Origin: JAOUGY01 sp963825585
GTDB lineage: Bacteria > Actinomycetota > Acidimicrobiia > Spongiisociales > ZC4RG35
Length of the DNA stretch: 64,000 nucleotides
Direction: 5' to 3'
Assembly (NCBI GenBank): GCA_963825585.1
Contig: CAWGTX010000009.1
Span: 186,001-250,000, forward strand
Under the pieces are notes generated by a model. It was given only the letters and a program-made list of their open reading frames with translations. It was not told where the DNA came from and did not search any database. The position numbers and the translations under genes are program-made. Of this stretch, positions 55,321-63,319 are shown one piece after another; position 1 is the stretch's first letter, and every line of letters starts with the position of its first letter.

Positions 55321-55356
55321 GAAGTCCTCGCGATGGGCGTTGCTACGTTTCTGGGC

Positions 55357-55384
55357 GTTCTGCGTTCTGCGTTCTGCGTTCTGC
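55357..55384. repeat. Tandem 7-bp repeat, four GTTCTGC units
   Basis: Four exact GTTCTGC copies, as at 7144, ending 10 bases before the potC stop at 55394. They sit at the same side of the hairpin cluster as the 7-bp array at 36158 does when the cluster is read in the other direction. Confidence 0.95.
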
Positions 55385-55393
55385 CTTCCTCTC

Positions 55394-56275
55394 CTACAGC
55401 TCGAAGTTGGCGATCGACTGGGCGGCCGAGGCGTCGTCTCCGGAGAAGCGCCTCTGATACGAGCGGAGAACGAGACCGGCGGTGGTGACGGCGGTCAGGG
55501 TGAGCAGCATCAGGATCACCGCCAGGGCGTTGAGCGACGGGGGTGGTCCCACCCGGGCGCTGGAGTAGAGCCGCACCGGGATGGTGGTGGTGGCGGCGCT
55601 GTTCGACAGGAACTGGCTTATGACGAAGTCGTCGATGGAGAGAGCGAAGACGATGGCGAAGCTGGCGAAGATGGCCGGGGCCAGCAGAGGCAGGAGCACT
55701 CGTCTGAGGGCTTCGGCGGGTGAGGCGCCCAGATCCATCGCCGCTTCCTCGTAGTCGCGGCCGATGGCGAACAGCCGACCGCGCACGATGATCACCACGA
55801 ACGAGATCGAGAAGGTGGCGTGCCCCAGGAACTGGGCGAACGTGCCCAACCCCACGAAGCCGTACAGCTGGGTGAAGGTCAGGAACAGACCCACGCCCAC
55901 CACGATCTCGGGGGTCACCAGGGGAAGCAGCATGAGGGTGTTGGCCGCCTTCCGGCCCCGACCCTTCCAGCGGGCCAGGCCGATGGCGAGGGCCACGCCG
56001 ATCGGAGTGGCCACGAGCATGGTGAGCACGGCAAGCCGCACGCTCTGGGCCAACGCCAGTCGCAACGAGTCATCCTTGAGCACCGAGGCGTTGTCGTGCA
56101 GATACCACCGCAGCGAGAACCCCTGCCACACGCTCCGGCTGCGGTCGGCGTTGAACGAGAACTGGATGGCGATCAGCACCGGGAGGATTGTCCACAGCAC
56201 GTACCCGGCGGTCAGGGCCCGCAGCCAGCGGGCGTCCCCCCAGGGATTGCGCAGCAGCGATCGCCGATCACTCAT
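55394..56275 (-). CDS. potC: Polyamine-type ABC transporter permease (PotC-like)
   Basis: A 293-residue inner-membrane permease with six helices. The ATPase-contact EAA loop is visible as EEAAMDLGASPAEALRRVLLP. It is the second permease of the importer and overlaps potB by 8 bases. It should work with the ATPase encoded at 39871, since no ATPase gene lies here. Confidence 0.88.
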   Translation of the reverse strand: MSDRRSLLRNPWGDARWLRALTAGYVLWTILPVLIAIQFSFNADRSRSVWQGFSLRWYLHDNASVLKDDSLRLALAQSVRLAVLTMLVATPIGVALAIGLARWKGRGRKAANTLMLLPLVTPEIVVGVGLFLTFTQLYGFVGLGTFAQFLGHATFSISFVVIIVRGRLFAIGRDYEEAAMDLGASPAEALRRVLLPLLAPAIFASFAIVFALSIDDFVISQFLSNSAATTTIPVRLYSSARVGPPPSLNALAVILMLLTLTAVTTAGLVLRSYQRRFSGDDASAAQSIANFEL

Positions 56276-57194
56276 CCTGCGCCTCCTTGGTGACCCGGGC
56301 GATGTTGATCAGGTAATACAGCATGAGCACCGCCACGAACGCCATGAGCACGAAGGTGAGGGCGGCACCCCGGCCTCCCTGGCTGGCGGTGGAGTTGATG
56401 AAGGTGTCGATCTCGTTGCCGATGATGCGGGTGCGTGGCGACCCCGACAGCAGGTTCGGTGTGTAGTAGTCGCCGAACATCGGGAGGACGATCAGTACCA
56501 GCCCGGCCAGGATCCCCTGCTTCGACAGCGGAAGCGTCACCCGGCGGAAGGTCTCCCACGCCCCTGCCCCGAGATCGCGTGCTGCCTCGATGACCCGCTG
56601 GTCGAGACGGTCGAGGGCGGCGTAGAGCGGGAGGATGAAGAACGGCAGATACCCGTACACGAGTCCGAGGATCACCGTCTCGTGGCGGCCGGCCAGCCAG
56701 TCAGGAGGGGCGAAGCCGACTGCGGACAACACCCGGTTCACTTGGCCGTCCGGACCGAGCAGGTTGACCCACGCCAGCATCCGCATGAGGTAGTTGATCC
56801 AGAATGGCGCCAGCAGCGCCAGCAGCCACAGTGCCTTGCGTTTGCCCGCCCGCCGAGCCACGAAGTAGGCGACCGGGTATCCGACCAGCACACAGATGAC
56901 CGCGGCGGCGGCCACATACCCGAGTGTTCGCAGGGCGATGACGCCCAACTGGCCTCCGAACAGATCTCCCAGAATGGAACCGAACGACGACGGATCCCAG
57001 CGCAGCGGGTTCCACTCCGGAACCGGGCGCAGGAAGATCGGGTCGACCCCGCCCATGGCCACCGAGAGGATCGAGTAAACGGGGACGATGAAGAGGGCCG
57101 CCAGCAGGGCCAGGCCTGGGGAAGCCATCGCTTTCCACACCCAGCGGTCGAGCCCGACGGCGTCGGACTCGACCCCTTGAAGGTTGGACGCCAC
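56268..57194 (-). CDS. potB: Polyamine-type ABC transporter permease (PotB-like)
   Basis: A 308-residue permease with about six helices and the EAA loop EAARDLGAGAWETFRRVTLP. The GDYYTPNLLSG segment is typical of PotB-type proteins. It is placed 3 bases after the binding-protein stop and overlaps potC, so the three genes form one operon. Confidence 0.88.
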   Translation of the reverse strand: MASNLQGVESDAVGLDRWVWKAMASPGLALLAALFIVPVYSILSVAMGGVDPIFLRPVPEWNPLRWDPSSFGSILGDLFGGQLGVIALRTLGYVAAAAVICVLVGYPVAYFVARRAGKRKALWLLALLAPFWINYLMRMLAWVNLLGPDGQVNRVLSAVGFAPPDWLAGRHETVILGLVYGYLPFFILPLYAALDRLDQRVIEAARDLGAGAWETFRRVTLPLSKQGILAGLVLIVLPMFGDYYTPNLLSGSPRTRIIGNEIDTFINSTASQGGRGAALTFVLMAFVAVLMLYYLINIARVTKEAQDE

Positions 57195-57197
57195 TCG

Positions 57198-58484
57198 TCA
57201 GCCGCCCAGCGCCGAGCTGAATGCCTGGGTCCAGGTGGCCTCGACCTCGGGTTCGAGCTGGACGTGCACGAAGGCCCGTTCCAGGTTGACGTCGCCCTGG
57301 CGGATGATCGCCGTGGAGAGGTTCTCGGGAACGTATCCGTCGGCCACCAGCGTCTCGGGGTCGATGGACGTCTGCGGCGGCTGGTATCCCAGCCACGAGA
57401 AGTTGCCGAGGGCGTTGTCGGCGTCGAGCATGAAGTCGATGAACGTGTGCGCCAACACCGGGTGCTCGGCTCCCTTGAGGATGGCGAGCGTGTCGTTGGC
57501 GATGGCACCCCTGACGGTGGAGCCCTCGGCGTTGGCCGGCCACAGGTACCTGAGAATGGCGGGATCGCCTCCCTCGGGGAAGTAGTACTGGGCGTTGACG
57601 ATGTCGCCCGACCAAGCTGAGTGCACACCGAATTTGCCTTCGGGGATACCGGTGTAGGCGCCGTCGATGGTGTAGCGGATGTCCACCAGGTCGACCAGTT
57701 CCTTGAGTGCCTCGCTCGCTGCGGTGAGCTCGTCGGCGGTGGCGTTGGCCGGGTCGGCGACACCGGCCCGGAACATGGCGATCGACAGCGTCTCCTGCCA
57801 GTCGTCGTACAAGCCGGTCATGCCCTTGTAGGCCGGGTTCCAGAATACGTCCCAGGGGTTGGCCTGTCCCTCGATGTCGGCGGCATCGACCATGTCGTCG
57901 CGCCATGCGATGCCGGTCTGATAGACCACGTACGGCACCGTGTACTGCGAGCCCTTGTCGTAGTACGGGTCGGCCAGTTCGGGCCACACGTTGCCGAGAT
58001 TCGTGATGTAGTCCTTGTTGAGCGGTTGGAGCAGCTGGCCTGCGACCGACTTCGCCACGGTGTTCGACACCGGGAGCCAGATGTCGAACTGGACCTCTCC
58101 CGAGGTGAGCTTCCCGAGCGCCTCGGACTCGTTGTAGTACGTGCTCACCTCCACCTTCACGCCGGTCGCCTCTTCGAAGGCGACCAGGGTGTCGGGGTTG
58201 ATGTAGGCCTCCCAGTTGTAGATGCGGAGGGGGCCCTCCTCGACGGGCAGACCGGACTCGATGGCAGGGTTGTCGTCGAACAACGGCTGCGTGACCGGAT
58301 CGGTGGGGGTGCCGATCAGCACTTCGGTGGCGGCACCGGTGTCGCCACCGCCGCAGGCCGACAGGATCGACGCCATGGCGGGAAGGCTCACGCCAAGTGC
58401 GCCGGCGCGCCACAGGAATTCACGACGACTGTACAAACGTCGTCCGGTCCGGGGATCCCAGTTCTCTCGTGGGTGGTACACCAT
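57198..58484 (-). CDS. potD: Polyamine-type ABC transporter substrate-binding lipoprotein (PotD-like)
   Basis: A 428-residue binding protein. The leader has a Tat-like motif (SRREFLWRAGALG, residues 22-34) followed by a lipobox LSACGGG, a combination that suggests Tat-exported lipoprotein. The mature part shows LRIYNWEAYINPDTLVAFEE and the type of core seen in PotD/PotF. The start at 58484 follows GGAGG. Because the TetR gene has a frameshift, its frame runs on into this one as a false long chain. The operator at 58505 is 21 bases before the ATG. Substrate unknown; cationic amines fit. Confidence 0.87.
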   Translation of the reverse strand: MVYHPRENWDPRTGRRLYSRREFLWRAGALGVSLPAMASILSACGGGDTGAATEVLIGTPTDPVTQPLFDDNPAIESGLPVEEGPLRIYNWEAYINPDTLVAFEEATGVKVEVSTYYNESEALGKLTSGEVQFDIWLPVSNTVAKSVAGQLLQPLNKDYITNLGNVWPELADPYYDKGSQYTVPYVVYQTGIAWRDDMVDAADIEGQANPWDVFWNPAYKGMTGLYDDWQETLSIAMFRAGVADPANATADELTAASEALKELVDLVDIRYTIDGAYTGIPEGKFGVHSAWSGDIVNAQYYFPEGGDPAILRYLWPANAEGSTVRGAIANDTLAILKGAEHPVLAHTFIDFMLDADNALGNFSWLGYQPPQTSIDPETLVADGYVPENLSTAIIRQGDVNLERAFVHVQLEPEVEATWTQAFSSALGG

Positions 58485-58504
58485 GGTCGCCTCCAGGCCT
58501 ATAG

Positions 58505-58520
58505 CTGAACCGCCGTTCAA
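58505..58520. promoter_or_regulatory. TetR-type operator, site 3
   Basis: CTGAACCGCCGTTCAA, 21 bases before the potD start. The last base breaks the palindrome. It differs from site 4 at two of 16 positions. Confidence 0.65.
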
Positions 58521-58600
58521 CGGACGATTCGACAGTAACCCCCACGGCCCGGTGATGTCGTGAGAACCGGAGTGCTTTGCGCCGGGTTCGTGCGGGTCGG

Positions 58601-59222
58601 TCAGGCCCTGGCCCGGGCAGGAACGCCGAGCTCCCGAAACGCGAGATCTCGGCACAGGGTACGCATGACTCGCCGGGGTGACATGTGGATCCTGCAACAG
58701 CACCTGGATGGCGAGTCCGTCGATGAGCGACGACAGCAACAGGGCGAAGGTCTCCGGGTCGGTGTGGACGAACACGCCCTCGGCGATACCGTCACTCACG
58801 ATGTCGGCGAGGGAGGCGCGGAACAACGAGTCCATCCGGGCCCGCTCGGCTGCGAGGCCCTGGTCGTGCCGGGAACGTGACCAGGTCTCCAACCACAGTT
58901 GCCATTCGTTGTCGTTGCGATCGAGGCTCTCGGAGGGGGGGATGCAGGCGTCGATGAACACCTCGAGGCGCTCGACCGCTCCGGCGCCGGGTGTGGCAGC
59001 GCCCGCCACGTGCTCGAAGAACTCCTTGTCGCGATGGGCGAGGGCCTCGATGAGGAGGGCGTCCTTGGAGGGAAAGTAGTAGAGGATGAGCGCCGGGCTC
59101 GATCCGATGCGGGCGGCAACATCTGCGATGCGGGTATCGCAGATGCCGCGTTCGGCGATGACCGCGGCGGCCGCCTCGAGGATCTGGAGTCGTCGCTCCT
59201 CGGTGATGCGCGGTCTCGCCAC
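58601..59222 (-). CDS. TetR-family regulator, apparent frameshift at 58675-58678
   Basis: A 206-residue protein when one base of a C4 run (minus strand; 58675-58678) is removed. The helix-turn-helix is in residues 10-50 (ILEAAAAVIAERGICDTRI, then GSSPALILYYFPSKDALL). The chain then reads LLQDPHVT and continues RRVMRTLCRDLAFRELGV in the shifted frame, a typical TetR ending. As given, the frame instead runs into potD. It lies between potD and the CoA ligase, each of which has the palindrome in front of it, so this is the prime candidate for the regulator of all four sites. Confidence 0.85.
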
Positions 59223-59278
59223 GACGCAACAGTAGTGGGCGGCAGGACACCGGGGTCTGGGGTCCGCCAGCCGCTATT

Positions 59279-59294
59279 CTGAACCGTCGTTCAG
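59279..59294. promoter_or_regulatory. TetR-type operator, site 4
   Basis: CTGAACCGTCGTTCAG, palindromic in its outer 5-bp arms, in the 81-bp gap between the divergent TetR gene and the CoA ligase, 9 bases before the latter's ATG. It could repress both and so give autoregulation. Confidence 0.75.
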
Positions 59295-59303
59295 GATGTG
59301 CCC

Positions 59304-61376
59304 ATGAGTTTGCAGTCACCGCTCACTCCGATGCTCGAGGCCGGCTCCGTCGCCGTGATCGGGGCAAGCGGCAGTGTCGGATCAGTCGGTCACCAGTTGG
59401 TCCGCCAGTTGGTCGTCGGTGACTTCCGGGGATCTGTCCATCCGGTGAATCCGCGCTATGACCGCATCGAGGGACTCGACTGCGCACCCTCGATCTCTGA
59501 GGTCGGTCCGGTCGATCTGGCGGTGATCGCGGTTGGCAACGAACGGCTGGAAGCACAGGTGGCGGCGGCGATCGAGGGTGGAGCGAAGTCGCTCGCCCTA
59601 TTTGCCAGTTGTCACGGCGTGGCGTCTGACGGATCGGAGCTGGCGGCCCGGCTCGGCGCGATGGTGACGGAGGCGGCGGTGCCTGTCTGCGGTGGCAATG
59701 GGATGGGGTTTCTCAACCTCGAACGGAGCCTGCGGGTGAGCGCCTTCTATCAACCATGGGGCCTCGAAACCGGTGGGGTGTCGTTCCTGTCCCACTCGGG
59801 CTCGCTTTTCTCGGCGATGCTCCACAATCACCGAGGCATCGCGTTCAATCTGGTGGTGTCGACCGGCAACGAACTGGCGACCACCATGGACGAGTACCTC
59901 GCCCACGCCGTCGGGTTGCGGAGCACGGCGGTGATCGGGCTGTTCCTCGAGACTGTGCGCCGCCCGGAGCAGATGGCTTCAGCTCTCGCCTCGGCCGACG
60001 CCGCCGGTATCCCTGTGGTGGCGCTCAAGGTGGGGCGTACCGAACGGTCGCGGGCTTCGGTTGCGACTCACTCGGCGGCGATCGCCGGCGAGTACGCGGG
60101 GTTCGAAGCGTTCGCCGCTGCCCATGGGGTGCATCTGGTCGACACCATGGACGAACTGGCAGATGCTCTCCAACTCTTCTCGGCGGGTCGGCCGGCAGCA
60201 CCGGGTGGGCTGGGATCGGTGCACGACTCCGGTGGCGAGCGGTCGCTGTTGATCGATACGGCGGATCGGGTGGGAGTCCCGCTCGCCCGGATCGGCGCAG
60301 ACACCCGCCACCGCCTGGCGATGATCCTCGATCCCGGCTTGGAGGCGGAGAATCCGGTGGACGCCTGGGGTACCGGCCACGACGGCAACGAGGTGTTCGG
60401 GGCCGCACTTTCAGCGCTGGCCGACGATCCCGACGTGGGCGTCCTGGTGTTCTGCGTCGACCTCACCACAGAGGAAACCCCTGACACCGACTACACCCCC
60501 GTAATCCTCGGGGCTGCTGCCGCCACCACCAAGCCGGTGGCGGTCCTGGCCAACCTGGCGGGCGCAGTCGACGGTCCGGACGCCCGGCGGCTTGCCAAGG
60601 CGGGGGTCCCGGTGTTGCGTGGCACGGAGACCGGGTTGCGGGCGATCGGGCATCTCTTGGCGGACCGAGATCGCCGGAGCCGACCGATGCACAGTCCGGC
60701 GGCCCATCCTGCCCTGGCCGCGACGCGGTGGCGGGAGCGACTGGAGGAGGGCTCGATCCTGAGTGAAGCCGAGGGACTGTCACTGCTCTCCGACTTCGGG
60801 ATCCCGGTGGCGGCCGGCATCGAGGTGAACGACGTGACCACGGCGGTGGCGGCCGCCGACCGACTCGCCTACCCGGTTGTCATGAAGACCGCGGTGGGTG
60901 TGGCCCACAAGAGCGATATCGAAGGCGTGATCGTCGGGATCAATGATCCGGGAGACGTTGTTGCCGCCTTCGGGCGGTTGGCCTCGATCGGACCCCGGGT
61001 CCTGGTGCAGTCAATGGCGCCTGCCGGAGTCGAGCTCTCGGTGGGACTGACACGCGACGAGCAGTACGGGCCGGTGGTGGTGGTTGCCGCCGGTGGCGTG
61101 CTCGTCGAGGTGATGGCTGATCGGGCGGTGGCGCTGGCACCGCTCGATCCCGAGGTGGCACGCTCGCTCATCGGGCGACTCCGAATGCGGCCCCTCCTCG
61201 ACGGCGTCCGCGGGAGGCCGCCCGTCGATGTCGATGCGTTGGTGGCTGCTGTCGTGAGGGTAGGCCTGATCGGACATCATCTTGGAGGTGTGATCGAGGC
61301 CCTGGACATCAACCCGTTGATCGTGCATCCCAACGGGTGTGTGGCGGTCGACGCCCTGGTCGTGCCGCGTGCGTGA
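59304..61376 (+). CDS. Fused acyl-CoA synthetase (NDP-forming), CoA-binding plus ATP-grasp
   Basis: A 690-residue single-chain enzyme of the acetyl-CoA synthetase (ADP-forming)/pimeloyl-CoA superfamily. Order: CoA-binding domain (VAVIGASGSVGSVG, about 18-31), succinyl-CoA-ligase-like middle (SFLSHSGSLFSAML), then an ATP-grasp domain from about 480 (YPVVMKTAVGVAHKSD). The active-site His region of ADP-forming enzymes is not clearly seen. It would activate an organic acid to its CoA ester, which the acyl-CoA dehydrogenase at 34955 could then oxidise. GTG at 59298 is an alternative start. Confidence 0.85.
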   Translation: MSLQSPLTPMLEAGSVAVIGASGSVGSVGHQLVRQLVVGDFRGSVHPVNPRYDRIEGLDCAPSISEVGPVDLAVIAVGNERLEAQVAAAIEGGAKSLALFASCHGVASDGSELAARLGAMVTEAAVPVCGGNGMGFLNLERSLRVSAFYQPWGLETGGVSFLSHSGSLFSAMLHNHRGIAFNLVVSTGNELATTMDEYLAHAVGLRSTAVIGLFLETVRRPEQMASALASADAAGIPVVALKVGRTERSRASVATHSAAIAGEYAGFEAFAAAHGVHLVDTMDELADALQLFSAGRPAAPGGLGSVHDSGGERSLLIDTADRVGVPLARIGADTRHRLAMILDPGLEAENPVDAWGTGHDGNEVFGAALSALADDPDVGVLVFCVDLTTEETPDTDYTPVILGAAAATTKPVAVLANLAGAVDGPDARRLAKAGVPVLRGTETGLRAIGHLLADRDRRSRPMHSPAAHPALAATRWRERLEEGSILSEAEGLSLLSDFGIPVAAGIEVNDVTTAVAAADRLAYPVVMKTAVGVAHKSDIEGVIVGINDPGDVVAAFGRLASIGPRVLVQSMAPAGVELSVGLTRDEQYGPVVVVAAGGVLVEVMADRAVALAPLDPEVARSLIGRLRMRPLLDGVRGRPPVDVDALVAAVVRVGLIGHHLGGVIEALDINPLIVHPNGCVAVDALVVPRA

Positions 61377-62558
61377 GTGGTACGTCCATGGGTGCCGAGT
61401 TTGAGAGCACCCACGGGTTTCGACCGAGCCACACTGCTGATTGCATCGGGGATCCAGACGGTGGGGCTCGCCACGGTGTTGGCACTGCTCGCCGACCTGC
61501 AGGACGCCTACGGATTCGCAACGTGGGGTCTGGGACTGATCGGCGGTGTCGCCTTCGCCACATCGTTCCTGGCCTATGTCGGCCTCTCCCGGTTCGCCGA
61601 CCGGGGGCACGCCAAGAGGATGCTGATCATTGGTGCACTCCTCGGGGTGGTGGGGCTGGTGTGGGCTGCGTTCGGGACCACCCTGTGGTCGCTCGCCCTG
61701 GCCCGGGCGTTGTTCGGGCTGGCCGAGGGAACCTTCGTGCCCGCCGCCCGGCGGATCATGATCGATTGGCGGCCCGACAACCCCGGCACCGAGCTCGGCC
61801 GGCTCATCTCGGTGAGTGTCACCGGCTTCGTGGTTGGGCCGTTGGTTGGGGCATTGCTCGCCGAACGGTTCGGTCTCGCGGTCCCGTTCCTGGTGCCGGC
61901 CGCCGTGATCGCGATCCTCCTCCCGTTCCTCTTCCGGATCGTTCCTGCCCCGATCCCACCCGGAGAGGTGAAGGCACCCGTCCGTGCCCTGGCCGGTGAC
62001 AAAGCGCTGTGGGCGGCGATCGTGCTCGGATCCTGCGAGTTCTTCGCCATTGGGGCGTTCGACGCGGTGTGGGCGCGGCTGATGACCGACATGGGGGCGT
62101 CGACGTGGCTGATCGGGGTGAGCTTCGCCGCCTTCGTGATCCCGATCGCGCTGCTGTCGTCGGTGTGGGGTGCCATCGCCGACCGGAGCTCACCGATGCG
62201 GGTGGGCATGGTGGCGGCGGCGCTTTCGATCCCGTTCCTGGCGACCTACGGGCTGTGGCAGACCCCCGAGCAGCTCATCTGGATCTCGGTGCTCCACGGC
62301 GCTGTCACCGCAGGTATCCAGCCGGCTGCCGCCGCCGCAGTGACCCGCCTCGCGTCCGGTCCGCTGCTCGCCACCGGGCAGGGGATGCTGCAGGCGGTGG
62401 GGTTCGGCGCCGCCGCTCTGGTGGCGTTGCCGTCGGGGTGGCTCTACCAGCGGATGGGTGCGGGCGGACTGTTCCCGCTTGTGGCGGCGGGGGTGGGAGT
62501 GTTGTTGGCCGCGTCGGGATTGTTGTGGCGTGCTGGAGGTGCCGGCCGGTCCCGGTAG
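61377..62558 (+). CDS. MFS transporter
   Basis: A 393-residue protein with about 12 hydrophobic helices and the loop 2-3 motif FADRGHAKRMLIIG (family GxxxDRxGRR). A further conserved stretch is GLAEGTFVPAARRIMIDW. It starts with GTG directly at the stop of the CoA ligase gene, so it is likely co-transcribed and may carry a substrate or product of that pathway. Direction and substrate cannot be told. Confidence 0.85.
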   Translation: MVRPWVPSLRAPTGFDRATLLIASGIQTVGLATVLALLADLQDAYGFATWGLGLIGGVAFATSFLAYVGLSRFADRGHAKRMLIIGALLGVVGLVWAAFGTTLWSLALARALFGLAEGTFVPAARRIMIDWRPDNPGTELGRLISVSVTGFVVGPLVGALLAERFGLAVPFLVPAAVIAILLPFLFRIVPAPIPPGEVKAPVRALAGDKALWAAIVLGSCEFFAIGAFDAVWARLMTDMGASTWLIGVSFAAFVIPIALLSSVWGAIADRSSPMRVGMVAAALSIPFLATYGLWQTPEQLIWISVLHGAVTAGIQPAAAAAVTRLASGPLLATGQGMLQAVGFGAAALVALPSGWLYQRMGAGGLFPLVAAGVGVLLAASGLLWRAGGAGRSR

Positions 62559-62588
62559 CATTCGTTCTCGACCCGCCGGGAGATTTCG

Positions 62589-62873
62589 ATGGCCCAACCG
62601 ATGGCACCCGTGATCGAACCCGACCTCGACGACGAGACCGGGCTCGACGAGACCTGGAAGGTCGTCGTCTGGAACGACCCCGTCAACCTCTTCGACTACG
62701 TCATCTGGGTGCTGCGCACCCTGTTCGGCTACGACGAGGAGAAGGCCTACCGGCTCACCTATCAGGTGCACCACGACGGCAGGGCGATCGTCAACGACGG
62801 TCCCCGAGAGCAGGCCGAGATGGATTGTTACCGACTTCACCAACACGGCCTGTGGGCCACCCTCGAGCAATGA
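62589..62873 (+). CDS. clpS: ATP-dependent Clp protease adaptor ClpS
   Basis: A 94-residue adaptor with the ClpS core: WKVVVWNDPVNLFDYVIWVL (N-degron pocket), ATYQ-like TYQVHHDGRAIV and GPREQAEM (ClpA/C contact). It delivers N-end rule substrates to ClpAP/ClpCP. It overlaps the DUF2017 gene by 4 bases, a pairing typical of actinomycetes. Confidence 0.95.
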   Translation: MAQPMAPVIEPDLDDETGLDETWKVVVWNDPVNLFDYVIWVLRTLFGYDEEKAYRLTYQVHHDGRAIVNDGPREQAEMDCYRLHQHGLWATLEQ

Positions 62874-63319
62874 AGATCAAACCGGTACGCGACGGTGTGG
62901 AGGTCAAACTCGAGCGGGGTATCGTGGAGTTCCTGCTCCAGTTCGCCGACCTGCTCGACGGAATCCAACCCGGCTCCGACGATCCGGCCGCCAACCGGCT
63001 GCACGTGCCGGTCTACCTGGACGATCCCGACGCCAACGGCGAATGGTGGCAGTACATGGGGAGCGAGTTGGACGAATCCCGCCGTGCCGACCGCTCCGCA
63101 TACCGGGAGGCGCTGGCCGCATCGGTCAAAGGCACGGTGATCAGCAAGCTGGAGGCGTACGCCATGGTCCGGGTCCTCAACGAGTCCCGGTTGGCGCTCG
63201 CCGCCCGGGTCGGGGTCGAGATCGAAGATGACTACGAGAGCCTCGGTGACCACGAGTCGATGATGCTGCAGGCGCTCGCAGAGCTGCAGATGGGTTTCCT
63301 CCAGGCGCTGACACCATGA
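62870..63319 (+). CDS. DUF2017 family protein
   Basis: A 149-residue helical protein of the actinobacterial DUF2017 family, recognised mainly by its place after clpS and by the blocks WWQYMGSELDESRRADR and LNESRLALAARVG. The function is not established. The stop overlaps the next start (ATGA). Confidence 0.82.
   Translation: MKIKPVRDGVEVKLERGIVEFLLQFADLLDGIQPGSDDPAANRLHVPVYLDDPDANGEWWQYMGSELDESRRADRSAYREALAASVKGTVISKLEAYAMVRVLNESRLALAARVGVEIEDDYESLGDHESMMLQALAELQMGFLQALTP

Noticed and set aside
55764..57620. A 618-codon open frame on the plus strand over potB/potC
   Set aside because: It is antisense to three well-supported transporter genes; long empty frames opposite high-GC genes are expected. 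The same holds for the frames opposite the genes at 26639, 27838, 34955 and 40958.
57198..59222. A natural TetR-PotD fusion protein
   Set aside because: PotD has its own ribosome site, ATG, Tat-like leader and lipobox, and one-base repair gives TetR a normal end. The fusion is a frameshift product.
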